DNA of 64,000 nt from Mytilus californianus. Its lineage: Eukaryota > Mollusca > Bivalvia > Mytilida > Mytilidae. A model generated the notes under the pieces. It ran no database searches, had not been told where the DNA came from, and saw only the letters and a list, made by a program, of their open reading frames with translations. Shown piece after piece: positions 9,880 to 21,945 of this stretch. Position 1 is the stretch's first letter, and each line of letters starts with the position of its first letter. The stretch lies in the NCBI RefSeq assembly GCF_021869535.1, contig NW_026262690.1, forward strand, positions 85,977,995 through 86,041,994. The letters are read 5' to 3'. The position numbers were made by a program, and so were the translations under genes.

Positions 9880-12700
9880 CCGTGAATAAACCCATATCCA
9901 CGCGGCTCGTACCTACCACTTATTACATGGTAAGAGCCCTCTCCCTTAGGATCAAATGCCAAATGTCCACTTTTGGTAATGTTTGAATATAGCCATGCAC
10001 ATTGAACTTTAAACATTGTTTTCTAATCTTACGCACTACACAATAGGTTAAATTGGCCGACTTTTATTTGAGAACTTAAACATTATATATCATGGCCTTT
10101 AATACAAATATAGGTAAACTATATCCACGGTAGATAACTGTGCAAAACTGTAGCGGATAAACATGATAAACACGTAGACCTACGTGCTTGAAGTTATAAC
10201 TGCGAACAAATAGAAGGTAAACCCTTTTAAATCTAAATATTGTAATATCATTATGGTGTGCTAGAAATTCGTCGATGCTATAAAGTACTGTGCTGCATTT
10301 GCATTTGAATTCTGTTTACATTTAAGAATAAGATTAAGCACAAACTTGTGTCAGCTTTTTACTTCCCGTTATAGAGAAAACGGTAATATTACATTTTCCC
10401 AGCATTAGGTAGGCCTTTTGTGTACCCAAGGCAGGTGAAGGAAGTCAACTAACTAAGGAGCGCTGTGATTGGATGTAAGGGTACAATATATATATTTTTT
10501 ATCTATGAATAACAGCAGTGTGTATATTTACAATATAAATTTTAAAACCTATTGAAATATTTTGAGAATTATTGGAAAAGACTTCCAAAATTTAATAAAT
10601 TTGGTGTAAAATGACGTTGGGCATGGATAACATAAACAAGCACCGTTGGAAGTTTGTCATAATACTATTTGACTTCAATTTTTAGAACAGAATATTAAAG
10701 TCCTAACACCACACATAACTGTTTTATCCAGGTTTTTATTATAACAAGTGGTAAATTTAGAAAAAGTTAGTATTGTCGCCTATGTCAGAATAAATAGTAC
10801 TGTTTTTCCTATACCGAAATCAAAATCAATCAAACTTCATTTATATTATACTATTCTGAAGCTTTTGATTAGTACATTTGATTTTTATCACGAAGAATAG
10901 AAATTTTTCACTGAGACCAATACTGTGTTGAGAAATGTGTTGAGTCATCATTATAAGTCAAATTGATGGGTACTGATATAAAACTTTATTCTAGGATTTC
11001 AATATTAACTTTATTGTATAAAATGCACCAAACTATAGTTCTTTTGTGTTTGTTTTCACCTTTCGAAATGATTAATTTAATTGGAAACACCAGAATTCAA
11101 GTCGCAACAAATATTTTTACCTGAAATATTTGCCTTTTTTGCCGTGTTAATCCTTAAATGTATCACTTGGGTATTTCTCTAGACATAATCTTTTAAAATG
11201 GGAAATTGTCTGGTTAAGTTTGTTCTGTTTATGGATTAAGACAATATTTGGTCATACTAGAAGCATGTTTAGTGTTAAAATTGTCCATCTAAGAAAAAAG
11301 AGGCCCACTTGAGGCTAAATTAAGATAGAATTTATACTCTCCTGTGTAAAGAATTGTTCACATTCTTGGCAATTCATGCAGCAAATATTTCAATAGTGCT
11401 TCATTTTGTAGTTTCTATCTTTTATTATAACAGGCATATATAATATTTCATTTTCTACTGTTTGAAAGGACTTTTGTTGGAAATTAATACATCCAAGGGA
11501 CATAATTCAGCTTTTTCATAGATTAATACAGGCAACATAGGCAACTTTACAGCTGAGTATTTTGCATATTTAATGTTTTAAGTGTCTAATATCTTTGTTA
11601 TTATCATCTCAAGACAGAATAATAGATTTTATAACAAGCTCTGAAATTTTGAACCACAATATGGCATATACTAAAGCATGGAATGGAGATTAGTATGACA
11701 AATCTTGAATTTGTGCTTATGTTGTAAATTTTGGATAAAATTAATACAAATTGCATGGAACTGCCATTTTTTATCCGTCTAGATGGAACTGTTTATTATT
11801 CTGTTTAAATAAGATAAGATATGATTGGATACAGGTTGTTTGTTAAGCTTTTCTTAAAGATATAGAGAAAGAGGTAAACCAGCATGTAGGGGTGGTGACA
11901 TAAAATTATAAAGTAATGGGGACATACAAGTATTTATTATAGACAAGGTTTTCACAATAAACCAGTATTGCATTAATGGTGTCATAAGAATTTTTTATAT
12001 CTTTATGTCGCAGTATAGGGAAAACGGTTCTATTACATTTTCCCAGCATTAAGTTTGCCTTTTGTGTACACAAGGCAGTTGAAGGAAGTCAACTTAGGAG
12101 CGCTGTGATTGGATGTAAGGGAACAATATATTTTTTATTTATCTATGAATAACCACAGTGTGTATATTTACAATATAAATTTGAAACCTATTGAAATACT
12201 TTCTAGAGATTTATTGGAAAAGACTTCCAAAATTTAATAAATTTGGTGTAAAATGACGGTAGACATGGATAACATAAACAAGCTTGTTGGAAGTTGGTCA
12301 TGATACTATTTGGCTTTAATTTTTAAAAAAGAATAATAAAGTATTAACACCACACATAACTGTTTTATCCAGGTTTTTTATTATAAAAAGTGGTAAATTT
12401 AGAAAATGTTAGTATATGTCGCCTATGGCAGAATAAATAGTACCGTTTTTCGTATAACAATGTTTATAATATATATAATAGTTGATGTGCTTCCCTCGGT
12501 TTTAGTTTGTAACCCGAATTTTAGAACAGCGGTATACTACTGTTGCCTGTATTTACCTTACTTACATCAACTGGAAATTAATAAGACTTATAAATTGTTA
12601 ATAACATAACTTTAAAATCAAAGACATCAAGCTGTTTTCCATTAAATTAAAATCATACGTATTCAAATATGTTAGTATTTGGCGTTGTTGCCCGTTACGA
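9880..12700 (+). repeat. Segment A, upstream flank of the TRIM-like duplication
   Basis: Homologous to 37150-37850 of segment C. Shared phrases include TTTGGTAATGTTTGAATA, CCATGCACATTG, CACTACACAATAGRTTAAAT, ATATATCATGGCCT and CTTGTGTCAGCTTTTTACTT. The alignment is interrupted in A by the composite element 10370-12456 and by a 3'-tail scrap at 12475-12545 (GAACAGCGGTATACTACTGT). After these, homology resumes at TTACCTTACTTACATCAACT and again around 12800 (TCTTCTAGGGTATCAC). Confidence 0.75.
10370..12456. mobile_element. Composite element: two direct TIR-bounded units flanking 1.2 kb
   Basis: Units 10370-10813 (444 bp) and 12014-12456 (443 bp) are in direct orientation and very similar throughout. 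Each starts TATAGRGAAAACGGT and ends with a near inverse of this (AGTACYGTTTTTCSTATA), so each unit looks like a MITE with about 20-bp imperfect terminal inverted repeats. The 1.2 kb between them (10814-12013) is non-coding. The paralogous site in segment C (37626-37629) reads CCTGTTATAACAATG with nothing inserted. Segment A reads CCCGTTATA then the element then CGTATAACAATG, so the whole 2.1 kb behaves as one insertion at TATA. An LTR-like reading is possible but no LTR-element coding was seen. Confidence 0.7.
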
Positions 12701-13290
12701 TAACATAATTGTTTGGTATAGTTTTTGATTAAGATGAACAAAAAGAAAAGAAAATTTTTCGAAATTAAAAAAATTGGGGTTTTGACTTTATAATCACCGA
12801 ATCTTCTAGGGTATCACCAGCTCAATAGATAAAAATACGGATATTTTTTTTAAATTGCTTTATAAAATATCAAAATCATTTTAAATTAAACAGGTTTGGG
12901 ATTATTTCCTAAATGGGTTATTATCATGATTATATCCCGTTTGGGATATAATACCCCAAATAGGATATAACATTGCAGGGCAAACAAATTGCCAATGATA
13001 ACATAAAAGGCAACATCTTTTGGTTAGCAACTTTTCTTAAAATTTGGTTGCATTTTTGAGTTGATCCCTTGAAAGATGCTGTTTTTCAGAGGGATTAATC
13101 TAGCAACTTATTCATTTTTGGAAAAATCGCTTACCTAAATGCACTGTCTACAGTTTTTCTATTTTGACTTGTTTCACATACTGTAATCGTCTAACCGTTT
13201 AAAGCTTACTGTGTCAGCGACAATCATATCACATCACCTTAATCTTTAAATGGTTGGTAGTATCTTCTATATGTAAAGTTCATTATCTAA
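12700..13290. other. Non-coding, weak homology to segment C
   Basis: 12800-12890 matches 37890-37930 and 39600-39650 on either side of the LINE in segment C. The rest has no gene. A GATATAATACCCC-type short repeat occurs near 12930-12970. Confidence 0.4.
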
Positions 13291-14170
13291 TTAGATATAA
13301 GAAGATGTGGTATGAGTGCCAATGAGACAACTCTCCATCCAAGTCAAAATTTATAAAAGTAAACCATTATAGGTCACAGTACGGTCTTCAACACGGAGCC
13401 TTGGCTCACACCGAACAGTAAGCTATAAAGGGCCCCAAAAAATTACTAGTGTAAAACCATTCAAACGGGAAAACCAACGGTCTAATCTATATAAAAAACG
13501 AGAAACGAGAAACACTTATGAACCACATCAACAAACGACAACTACTGAACATCAGATTCCTGACTTAGGACAGGTTCAAACAAATGCAGCGGGTTTAAAC
13601 GTTTTAATGGTACCAAACCTTCACCCTTTTTCTGAAACAATAATGTAACATCACAACATAGAAAGACACACTATAAAATATCAACTGAAATAGCTTAACT
13701 CAATCAAAGGACATATTAACACCATTGAACATACACTGAACAAATACATTTGACCTATGACACAATGTAAATACAAAATAAATGAACTAAGGGTAGAATA
13801 ATAAAAGTAACATGTTATATCGGTAAGAAATGTTAAACAATTAAAGAAAAACAATATGCTCGAACAAAAATATCAGCCATTTGTAATAACTTTAAACACA
13901 GGTAAATGAAAATAATTTTGTTGTTAGGTATACGTGTACAGTACCAATAGAGAAAGGAAATATTTTTACAAAATAAATAATTTTGATGTTCGTAGTACGA
14001 AGTGAAAATTTATAGTTATACCAAACACTTATCAAAGCTGGTATATAGACCAGATATAACCCTGAATAACATTAAATAACAAAAAAGCAATACAATTAGT
14101 ATCAACAGATCAAATAAACAAGAAAGTACGATTTGAGAGTACTCGCAGTTACTGACAGCTAGTTAAAAGC
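13291..14170 (-). repeat. Dispersed repeat 'GATGTGGTATGAGTGCCAATG', longest copy
   Basis: Starts with GATATAAGAAGATGTGGTAT and GCCAATGAGACAACTCTCCA, then GGTCTTCAACACGG, AGCTATAAAGGGCCCC and GACTTAGGACAGG. It ends around GTTACTGACAGCTAGTTAAA. Other copies are at 21466-21945, 33085-33300, 41495-41890 and 48345-48500. Read on the minus strand it resembles the 3' tail of the RT fragment at 25921-27069 (GTTGTCTCATTGRCAC, GTGTTGAARACC, GGGGCC). It is therefore probably a retroelement 3' end lying in reverse, not a tRNA-derived SINE. Confidence 0.65.
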
Positions 14171-14577
14171 CAAAACAATTAAGACTATTATGTAATTAAA
14201 CATTACCTTTATCTTTGTATCTAAGCATGGTGTGCAAGTCGAGAAGACTATTATACCAAGTGTTCTAAGTAGTAAACATCTGATCGAGAGTTTTACGGAT
14301 GCCATAATAATTTCATATACTGCTATGAAATATCTATTTCACAGATGTCCATAAATATGACCCCTTTGTAGAAGCCACAATTCTGCCTTTCTTTCCTTGA
14401 TTATGATACCAACGAGTGCGACAGTCGACAGACAAAAAAAAACATTCAATAAATAACTAAACATTCTGTAGAACAATAATAAGAAAACGATAGACTCAAC
14501 TCAGCACAAGAAGTCCTACAAATACAGGAGTGAACTCATAGTCATATTAAGTTAAAGATATGCGACAAAATACCTAG
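14171..14577. other. Upstream flank of TRIM-like gene A (probable intron)
   Basis: No coding frame. Short matches to the flanks of B and C (GAGTGAACTCRT near 14530) place it in the duplicated segment. It is probably the 3' part of an intron in the 5' UTR. Confidence 0.45.
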
Positions 14578-14606
14578 AAATTTTTTTTTTGCAATTCTTA
14601 TTTCAG
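14578..14606 (+). promoter_or_regulatory. 3' splice acceptor before TRIM-like gene A
   Basis: A T-rich tract followed by TTCTTATTTCAG ends at 14606, eight bases before the ATG at 14615. The same arrangement precedes both other copies. Confidence 0.65.
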
Positions 14607-14614
14607 GTCAAAAA

Positions 14615-16282
14615 ATGGCATCAAACATGGTGATGTGTGATCCCTGTTCTAGACTGAACAAATCATCCGAGGGAATAAAGGTTTGTACTGATTGTGAAGA
14701 TGTGTTATGTACCGACTGTGTTGCTATACACAGTGCTGTCAAAATCCTTGCTCCTCACCACTTGGTTGATTTGTCTGTATCAGCGGGGAATGAGTTCAAC
14801 ATCAAGAAAAACTGCGACGATCATGAAGGCATGTGTTTCGAGTTTTATTGTTCCGATCATGATTGCTTGATATGTCGAACATGCATGGCAAACACGCATC
14901 GCACATGTTGTAAAATTCAGCCAATAGATGTCGCTGCGAAAGGTTGTAGATCTTCTAAGATGTTAAAAGATATCACAAAGGATATAACTGCATTACTGAA
15001 CACGGCAAAGGACTTGGTAGATAATAGGCAATGGAATAAAACACGAGTTGGGCAAACTAAAGTAAAAATATTAAAAGAAGTAGCAAAGGTCAGACGGGAC
15101 ATAAATGGTCACCTAGATCAACTGGAGAGGAAACTTATATCCGAAGTAGATACCGTAGACAAAACAATTTGCGAAAAGGCCTGCAATGATCTCTGTGAGG
15201 CGGACAAAAGACAAAATGACATTAAAAATATGTGGCAACAAGTCGATTTTTTCACTAAGCACGGTTCAGAAAGTCAGTTATTCATTCATCTGAACACGGT
15301 TAAGTCAGATATATCAAGACAGACTGAAAGTCTGCAAGACCTTATTAAAGGTCTTGAAGTTAACGATATTGGTTTCGAACCGTCCGATTTGACTTCTGTA
15401 ATTATATCTTTTGGATCCATAAAAGTTAAGTCTGACTTATGTGCAGTGACATATCAATATCCAATACACATACAAGCACAATCACAAGAGGAACGCCAAA
15501 AAGTGCCAACACAGTTTGAGTTCTATTGGAAATTTGGAATTCCCTATGGAAGAATCACATGCATGGTTGTTACAAACGACAACAAGTTACTCCTCTGCAA
15601 TGATGAAATAAATTCAAATAACGTATCAATCTGGACAGAAACAGGTCATCACTTAAAATCCTGTACTGCTGCTGGTCGGTCGTTTGGAATAGCTATCGTA
15701 CCAGGAACGGATGAAGCAGTGGTAACATTGAGGAATGGTAACTCCATTCAGTTTATAAATTTAACAAATGTAACTTCAGGTAGACGAATTGAAATTGATT
15801 TGTCAGGCCCGCATGGTGTTGCAGTTATAAGAGACAGTGTTTATGTCGGTTCAAGTAATGGACAAATTTCAATCATTAACCGAAAAATAGGAAAGTGTTT
15901 GAAGAAGCTTCAAGTTGGACGTGGTATTATAACGGCAATCATTCCTTTTCTTGACAATAAAGATGAACGATTATATTTCTGCGAATTCAATGGTAAAAAT
16001 GTAGTCAGTTGTATTAAGCTGGACGGAACATGTCTTTTGTCTTACGCCGCTGTAAACAGACCAACATCTTTAGTACTAGATACTATGGAAAATGCTTATG
16101 TAACAGGACTGGGTTCAAATAATTTACTTCGTTTTTCACCAGACGGTAAAGTAAAAGATATAATCCTCCAGAAATCAGACGGGCTAAATAATCCATTTGC
16201 TGTTGCTTTCAACAATACCTACAACAAAATTTACATTTCAAATACATTGGATAAGAATGTCCTGATATTCAAATGTAAATGA
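14615..16282 (+). CDS. TRIM-like protein A: two B-boxes, coiled coil, beta-propeller; no RING
   Basis: An intact 555-residue single-exon frame. B-box 1 has C8, C11, C24, C27, C32, C35, H39 and H48. B-box 2 has C67, H70, C79, H82, C87, C90 and H95. Residues about 115-270 are charged and helical, as in TRIM coiled coils. Residues about 300-555 hold repeated beta-strand blocks such as ITCMVVTNDNKLLLC, GPHGVAVIRDSVYVGSSNG and DGLNNPFAVAFN, consistent with an NHL-like beta-propeller. The order matches TRIM2/3/71-type proteins but the N-terminal RING is missing, so intrinsic ubiquitin-ligase activity is unlikely unless an upstream exon supplies it. These families are expanded in bivalves and often discussed in innate immunity; a role here is inference. 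The start fits the MAS start of the paralogues. Cytoplasmic: no signal or membrane segment. Confidence 0.9.
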   Translation: MASNMVMCDPCSRLNKSSEGIKVCTDCEDVLCTDCVAIHSAVKILAPHHLVDLSVSAGNEFNIKKNCDDHEGMCFEFYCSDHDCLICRTCMANTHRTCCKIQPIDVAAKGCRSSKMLKDITKDITALLNTAKDLVDNRQWNKTRVGQTKVKILKEVAKVRRDINGHLDQLERKLISEVDTVDKTICEKACNDLCEADKRQNDIKNMWQQVDFFTKHGSESQLFIHLNTVKSDISRQTESLQDLIKGLEVNDIGFEPSDLTSVIISFGSIKVKSDLCAVTYQYPIHIQAQSQEERQKVPTQFEFYWKFGIPYGRITCMVVTNDNKLLLCNDEINSNNVSIWTETGHHLKSCTAAGRSFGIAIVPGTDEAVVTLRNGNSIQFINLTNVTSGRRIEIDLSGPHGVAVIRDSVYVGSSNGQISIINRKIGKCLKKLQVGRGIITAIIPFLDNKDERLYFCEFNGKNVVSCIKLDGTCLLSYAAVNRPTSLVLDTMENAYVTGLGSNNLLRFSPDGKVKDIILQKSDGLNNPFAVAFNNTYNKIYISNTLDKNVLIFKCK

Positions 16283-16432
16283 ACAGACATTCGTATACAA
16301 TCAAAAGAAAATTAGGATAATATGATCTTAGTATAGTTACTCTTAAAGAACAAATTTTCAAAATTATTGCTAATTGACAATAACGCAAGTGAACAATAAT
16401 CTAATCTATGTTTCTCATTTGAAATTAAATAT

Positions 16433-16585
16433 AATAAATTCGAATTTATATAATACTTTGTGTTCATATAGCTGATTTTAAGAAAAAAAAAACACCCATA
16501 AATAGCATAGAATAAAACTAGAAAATCAAACACCATCATAGTAATCAGTTTATTTTCATCATTGAAAGGTTTTGCTTATAATAAA
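16433..16585 (+). terminator. Candidate polyadenylation signals after gene A
   Basis: AATAAA hexamers occur at 16433-16438 and 16580-16585, 150 and 300 bases after the stop. The 3' flank (16283-16440) is alignable with that of the pseudogene (30931-31080), for example at ATGACAATAACGC versus TTGACAATAACGC. Confidence 0.45.
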
Positions 16586-16599
16586 TTTTCCAAGAAACA

Positions 16600-17469
16600 G
16601 CTACACTGTCATTTTAAGGTGGCTCGACACTTAATGTGTCAGCATATTTAAACGCACGTTTCCAAACGCCGAGGGCTTCAATTTGAACAAAGAATTAATA
16701 GCTGCCAGGGAACGTCTCAATGGCGTATACTTATGACTGATTGTATAATGGAAAGTATATATTCCTATTGCTAAAATTTCAATAACACACACAAATGTGT
16801 CTCAAAAGTTACTCCCAATATTGACTGTTCAAATCATCTTTACCTTGTGGCTACCAATTCTCAGTATACAAACCTGGTGTTTTATGTATATAAAATGCAA
16901 GGCATATGTAAGTCAAAACTGTGTATCAAGGTCACCCTCGAGACTAGAGAAAACTTGACCTGATAAGAGAAGTGACCTTCAAATTGATGTTGAACATGTA
17001 TAGATATTACTATAGTGGGACAAGTAGAATGTGACCTGACGAGACCTGTTTTTGTTTTTATGATCTTTGTTTTTGTTTATCTCTAAATCTTTCATTTTGT
17101 TCTAGTGCACTCTTTGTGTAAACGTTTTGTTTTGTTATGACATTATTTGCACACGATACATTCAAATGGTAAATCAATGGCATACAAGATGAAACAAATG
17201 TAATAAAATCCGACCTGGAATTGGTACAATTGAAGAAGCTCCATTAGAATGAAGTATATTTCGAACTCCTAAACGTCTGATCTTGCCTATAATTCAATGG
17301 CTTAAAAGAGTTCAACTAGATAGTCAATCATACGAGTGTTAAATAAAATGTATATCAAACACTTTACTCGTTGAATGTAATTCTCCGTTGAAATTGTTAA
17401 AAAAAATTAGCATGTATCCATGGAGGATGTAATTTCGTTTTATATTAGATGGAGCTCGTCCAAACTAAA
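16600..17469. other. Non-coding, nothing recognised
   Basis: No gene or repeat that I can name. Confidence 0.35.
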
Positions 17470-18896
17470 GGTATTGTTTTTTTATTAATAATTGGACAGA
17501 TTTACAAAATAAATTTATACCAAAAAATGAAGACGAGTTTGTATCAGATTCACTCTGGAATAATGAAAATATTAAAATAGGAACAACATCTATTTTCTAT
17601 AAAGACTGGGCAGATAAAGGGATCTTTTTGATAAATGATCTGTTAAACGATGAGGGAAAACTAATGACTTTTCAACAATTCCAAGACATTTATAAAATTA
17701 AGTCAAACTTTCTTACTTATAATGGGGTAATTTCATCTATAAAATCAGATAAAAAAGCTCTCAAGAAAGATATATCCATAAACAATCTTAATAAAACACA
17801 AGGACCAATTATTCGAAATAATATAAGAATATTTTTTTTATCAAAAAAAGGCCCGAAAGATATGTATAATATTCTATTAGAAAAAAACAGCACTAAACTT
17901 AACTGTGAAGACAAATGGTCCTTAACACTGAACAAAAATTTTGATTGGAAACCGTGCATAGTACTCCACAAAAAGCTCAAAACTTCAATGGTTCCAGTAT
18001 AGAATAATACACAGAATGTTGGGCACAAATAAATTTTTATTTAAAATAAAAATAAAACAAAGCGATAAATGTACTTTCTGTAATGAATTTACCGAAGATA
18101 TTGAACACATATTTTGGACATGCCATAAAATAGCAGATCTGTGGATAAGACTCGGTGACTGGATTTATAACCAAACACAAATAATTATTCCGTTTAACAT
18201 GGATATAATTTTATTCGGAAATTTAGGAAAAACAGAAAATAGTAAAATAAAAAATATAATAATACTATTATCAAAATTCTTTATTTATAGAACAAAACTG
18301 TGTGAAAATCAAGTCAGTTTTGCAGGGCTGAAAAATTATCTAAAAGAAAATCTAATACTAGAAAAGAATATATTTTTTAAAACAAAGCTTCTTCACATTG
18401 CCAACCTCTACTGGGACCCCTGGCTTCAATTATTATAATAAGTTACACTTAACAAATTAGCATTACCCTATGTAATGTTACTGTGTATATTGTTTTAGCC
18501 TTCTCCACACCACCATATATGTTTTATTTATTATATTGTTATATGTTTGTTTATTGTTTATTGTTCTTGTCTTGTGCCTAAAACCACATGTACTTTTTTT
18601 AATATCTATTTTGTGTTTGTATGAATTTTTTTCAATGGAAAACCAACTTTGCCAAATTTATTTAATGTTATATCTCAAGACACATGCTAGTTTTGACCAA
18701 AATACTGCTGCCAAAAATCTAAATTTCAGTGATTTTCTGTTGTTTTTTTTGTGTTTTTTTTTTTTATTATTTTTTATTATTTTCTCTTCTCTCCTTTCTT
18801 TCTGTATGAAATAAAATTCTCTCTTTAATGAACAATATGGAAATAATGGATACATAATAATATAGTGTATATATATCTTATAAAAAAAAAAGAGAG

Positions 18897-18928
<32 letters not shown>
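17470..18928 (+). mobile_element. LINE (L1/Tx1-like) ORF2 3' end with poly(A) tail
   Basis: A 5'-truncated non-LTR element. The C-terminal ORF2 region spans about 17540-18438: first frame 17540-18002 (WADKGIFLINDLLNDEGKLM), then after a one-base shift near 17985 a frame to 18438. The second part holds a zinc-knuckle-like motif CTFCNEFTEDIEHIFWTC and ends YWDPWLQLL, the usual end of this ORF2 type. A 3' UTR of about 450 bases follows, with an AATAAA at 18810, and then a poly(A) tract at 18883-18928. The sister copy in segment C (37934-39596) has the same C-terminus. The left border is approximate. Confidence 0.75.
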
Positions 18929-18930
<2 letters not shown>

Positions 18931-19709
18931 ATTTCATATTTTTCCACACCTGATTCATCCCTCAGTTTGAGAAAGTATGTTCAGTTGATACTGAATTTTT
19001 TGTCCAATCATAATGTTCAGATACATTGACTACCTTCACAATGAAGTGATTAATTCGAATGCCGACAACGCTGATTGTAAAATCCGGTTAAATTTAAATA
19101 GGTGATTAGACTGCAATGAGTAAGTTATGTTTTAAAAAGTAATTTGTCAAAGAAAATAGAGTTATAACGTGAGAACCCATTTTTTTTTTTAAAGTTTGTT
19201 TTCCTCCTTCGTTCATTTAAGAAACAGACAAAGGTGTCTATTCTGTGTATATTATGTAGACGTATCACAATTTACCGTATAAAGATCCACAATTTGAGAT
19301 TGAATTCATACTGAATCATAGAAAGATAGGTTTGAACCGACCTCCAGACGACCCAAGATTCTGTAATGCTTAACTACGGTACATATCCGTAAAAAATTGA
19401 TTAACTGGTGATTTATTGTTTTTTTATTTTTTGGTTTTTTTTTCTCATGATTTTTTGAACAATTTGATATTAGTATGCTTTTTCTGAATTTTGTAAGAAA
19501 AAGGTGCCGGTGACATATTGTAATTGCTCGTGTTTTATTGACGTCGGATGCGACATTTCAGTAAATTTAAGTTATATTTTTGCATTGTTGATATATAGTG
19601 TGAACGTATTGTGTATTTTTAAGTATATTTGACTATGTTGACAGACTTGCATAATGACAAGTGATATAAATTCGAATTGTTTAGACTCTAAGAAAACCTA
19701 TAAGATTTC

Positions 19710-19740
<31 letters not shown>

Positions 19741-20537
19741 ATAATTGACTGTGAATAGAATAAGGTAACGATGATATTATAAGAACTTTATTGGAAATAT
19801 ATAGTTGTGTATAGATTCTGGCACAAGTCAATTAAAACACTGTTGTATTTTTGTTGTAAATAGAAAATTGTATACAGCTACCATTTGAATTCACATTTTA
19901 AGGATTGGCATTTTTACTTATTACTTTGGAGTGTATATATTTTTTTCCAAGGGTTTAATAGACTAAGTCATAATCCTATTGCAACTCGCAGTCTCTGCAA
20001 ATCGGATGTCTAAAGCAAATTGCACAGACAAATCGCATTATAAATTTCAGCACTCAGTTTGATTTATAATCTGGATGCATTTGTTTCATCTTTCATATCT
20101 ATATATTTGTTTCCTTGATTTTATAATGTCAAATGTTTGTTTGAACTATTCTGATATATTCAGCAAGTTGAAGTATGTTTGATTCATTTGAGTTTTCTAT
20201 GGCGAAACATATTTTGCAAAAAACACCGACAATAAGGACTTTGATGAGGTCTACCAGTTTTGGTTAAAGGTGAACTTTACAATGATAAACTTAATATTTT
20301 TGTAGGAGTGTTTTTTCTTAATTGATGTTTTTAATTTTGGATAAGTTCTTGTTTCTAATAAATTTTTTGCAAGTTATCTTATATTATGATTTTTAAAACA
20401 ACATATCTAACATGACATTAAAAATGACAATTTTTATATTTTGTGCAATAAAACACGGTTCAATTCGCCATTGCAATTTCCTGTCGAGAATGGCTAAACC
20501 AAGTAGAATACCAATTTTATTTCTGCAGTCAAGGTTA
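18929..20537. other. Non-coding; a second poly(A) run
   Basis: No gene. A run of nearly 30 A occurs at about 19710-19738, perhaps the tail of an old retroposed copy, but no parent is recognisable upstream. Confidence 0.35.
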
Positions 20538-20738
20538 AATTGCTTACCCTTCCGGAGCACCTGAGATCACCACCAGTTTTTGGTGGGGTTCGTGTTGCTT
20601 AGTCTTTAGTTTTCTATGTTGTGTCATCTGTACTATTATTTGTCTGTTTGTCTTTTTATTTTTGGCCATGGCGTTGTCAGTTTGTTTTCGATCTATGAGT
20701 TTGACTGTCCTTCTGGTATCTTTCGTCCCTCTTATACC
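20538..20738 (+). mobile_element. Penelope-like element 3' tail (copy P3)
   Basis: Begins at TTGCTTACCCTTCCGGAGCA and ends at TTTCGTCCCTCTT. Only the right arm of the outer stem is present, so it is truncated inside the tail. The inner hairpin is intact: CACCA (20568-20572), loop CCAGTTTT, TGGTG (20581-20585). Confidence 0.85.
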
Positions 20739-21465
20739 TTCCTTTGCCAGTAATCTTGCACATTATATTCCTAATACTTGCTTTAAATTCTATTCATTTA
20801 TCATTTTCTATTTTTCTGATCAAAAAGTTTAAATGGTGGTAATCTGCGACAAAAATATTAATTTAGAGACTATTTAAGAACAACGTCTGAATTTTTATTT
20901 TTTCATTGTCGACGACGAGGATTTTTTTAACGACCTTGACTACCCATGAGGGTCTTGTACATCGGTTCTTTCATTGTATTTACATTTTATTTTTAAATAG
21001 GCATTTTCAATTTGGACTGAAATCATTTCTCACTAGGGCCATTTAAAAAATATTCTAAACCACACTAAAATCCAAAGTATTTCAGCTTCAGGGGTGAACT
21101 TTGCACTTCAAACAACGTCGTGTTGTAGGTAATCCAAACCGAAATCACAAATAGGTTAGCAATAAATCTGTATTTGACTTTGAGTAACAAATTGATTTTA
21201 TTTTGGTTCCTGATATTCTTCGATGTAAATTAATATTCGATCGGAATTGTCTTCGTGCTGAATTACAATTTGATTTGAAGGATATTTTCTAAGTTGTTGA
21301 AAAATCTATCAAGTAAACTTAACTTTAAGAATCTATACAATATTCAAATACTACTTGTTTCATTGTTTTTTTCAAATTTAACGTAATAAATGAATAGTTA
21401 CCGCTTGTTTGTCATTTATTCATTGGTTTAGCATAACTCGTGCATTTGGTTTTCTATAAAAATAC
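20739..21465. other. Non-coding, nothing recognised
   Basis: No open frame of note and no named repeat. Confidence 0.35.
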
Positions 21466-21945
21466 AAATATGTGGTATGATTGCCAATGAGACAACTTTT
21501 CACCAGATGAGTGATTAAATGTTTCAAAACAACTAGAGGTCACCGTAAGGCCTTCAACAATGAGCAATACCCATAGCGCAAAGTAAGCTATAAAAGGCCC
21601 CGAAATGACAAATGATAAACAATTCAAACCAGAAAACTAAATGTTTATACAAAATAATAAACGAAAAACAAAATATGATATACAAGAACAAAAAACAGTC
21701 ACTTAATCACTTAAACACATACAGAATATGGCGGGATTAAACATGTTTCCTGGCGCCAAACCCTCACTTGTACATGGGACAGTGGTGTGACAGTACATCA
21801 TAAGATCAAACTATAAAAAAATAGTTAAAAAGAGCTTAATTCAATAAATCGATAAAAAACGCATAGTGCAGATCTGAGAGTAATTTTAGTTATTGAAAGC
21901 AGATTCAAAACCAATAACAATTAATCATAAAATCATGTACTAGTA
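21466..21945 (-). repeat. Dispersed repeat 'GATGTGGTATGAGTGCCAATG', second copy
   Basis: Contains ATGTGGTATGATTGCCAATG, GGCCTTCAAC, AAGCTATAAAAGGCCCC, TTAAACATGTTTCCTGGCGCC and a GATCTGAGAGTAATTTTAGTT end that corresponds to 14133-14155 of the first copy. Confidence 0.65.

Noticed and set aside
10370..12456. LTR retrotransposon with 444-bp LTRs
   Set aside because: Ends are not TG...CA, no primer-binding site or gag/pol seen, and each unit has its own inverted ends.
13291..14170. tRNA-derived SINE
   Set aside because: No A-box/B-box pattern that I could see; similarity to an RT element 3' tail is a better explanation.
14917..15102. Minus-strand frames inside the TRIM-like genes (also 43602-44632, 44972-45202, 29775-30333)
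   Set aside because: Antisense shadows of the coding strand with no independent motif.
18536..18855. Hydrophobic 92-codon frame and its antisense lysine-rich frame
   Set aside because: Located in the T-rich 3' UTR of the LINE; low complexity.
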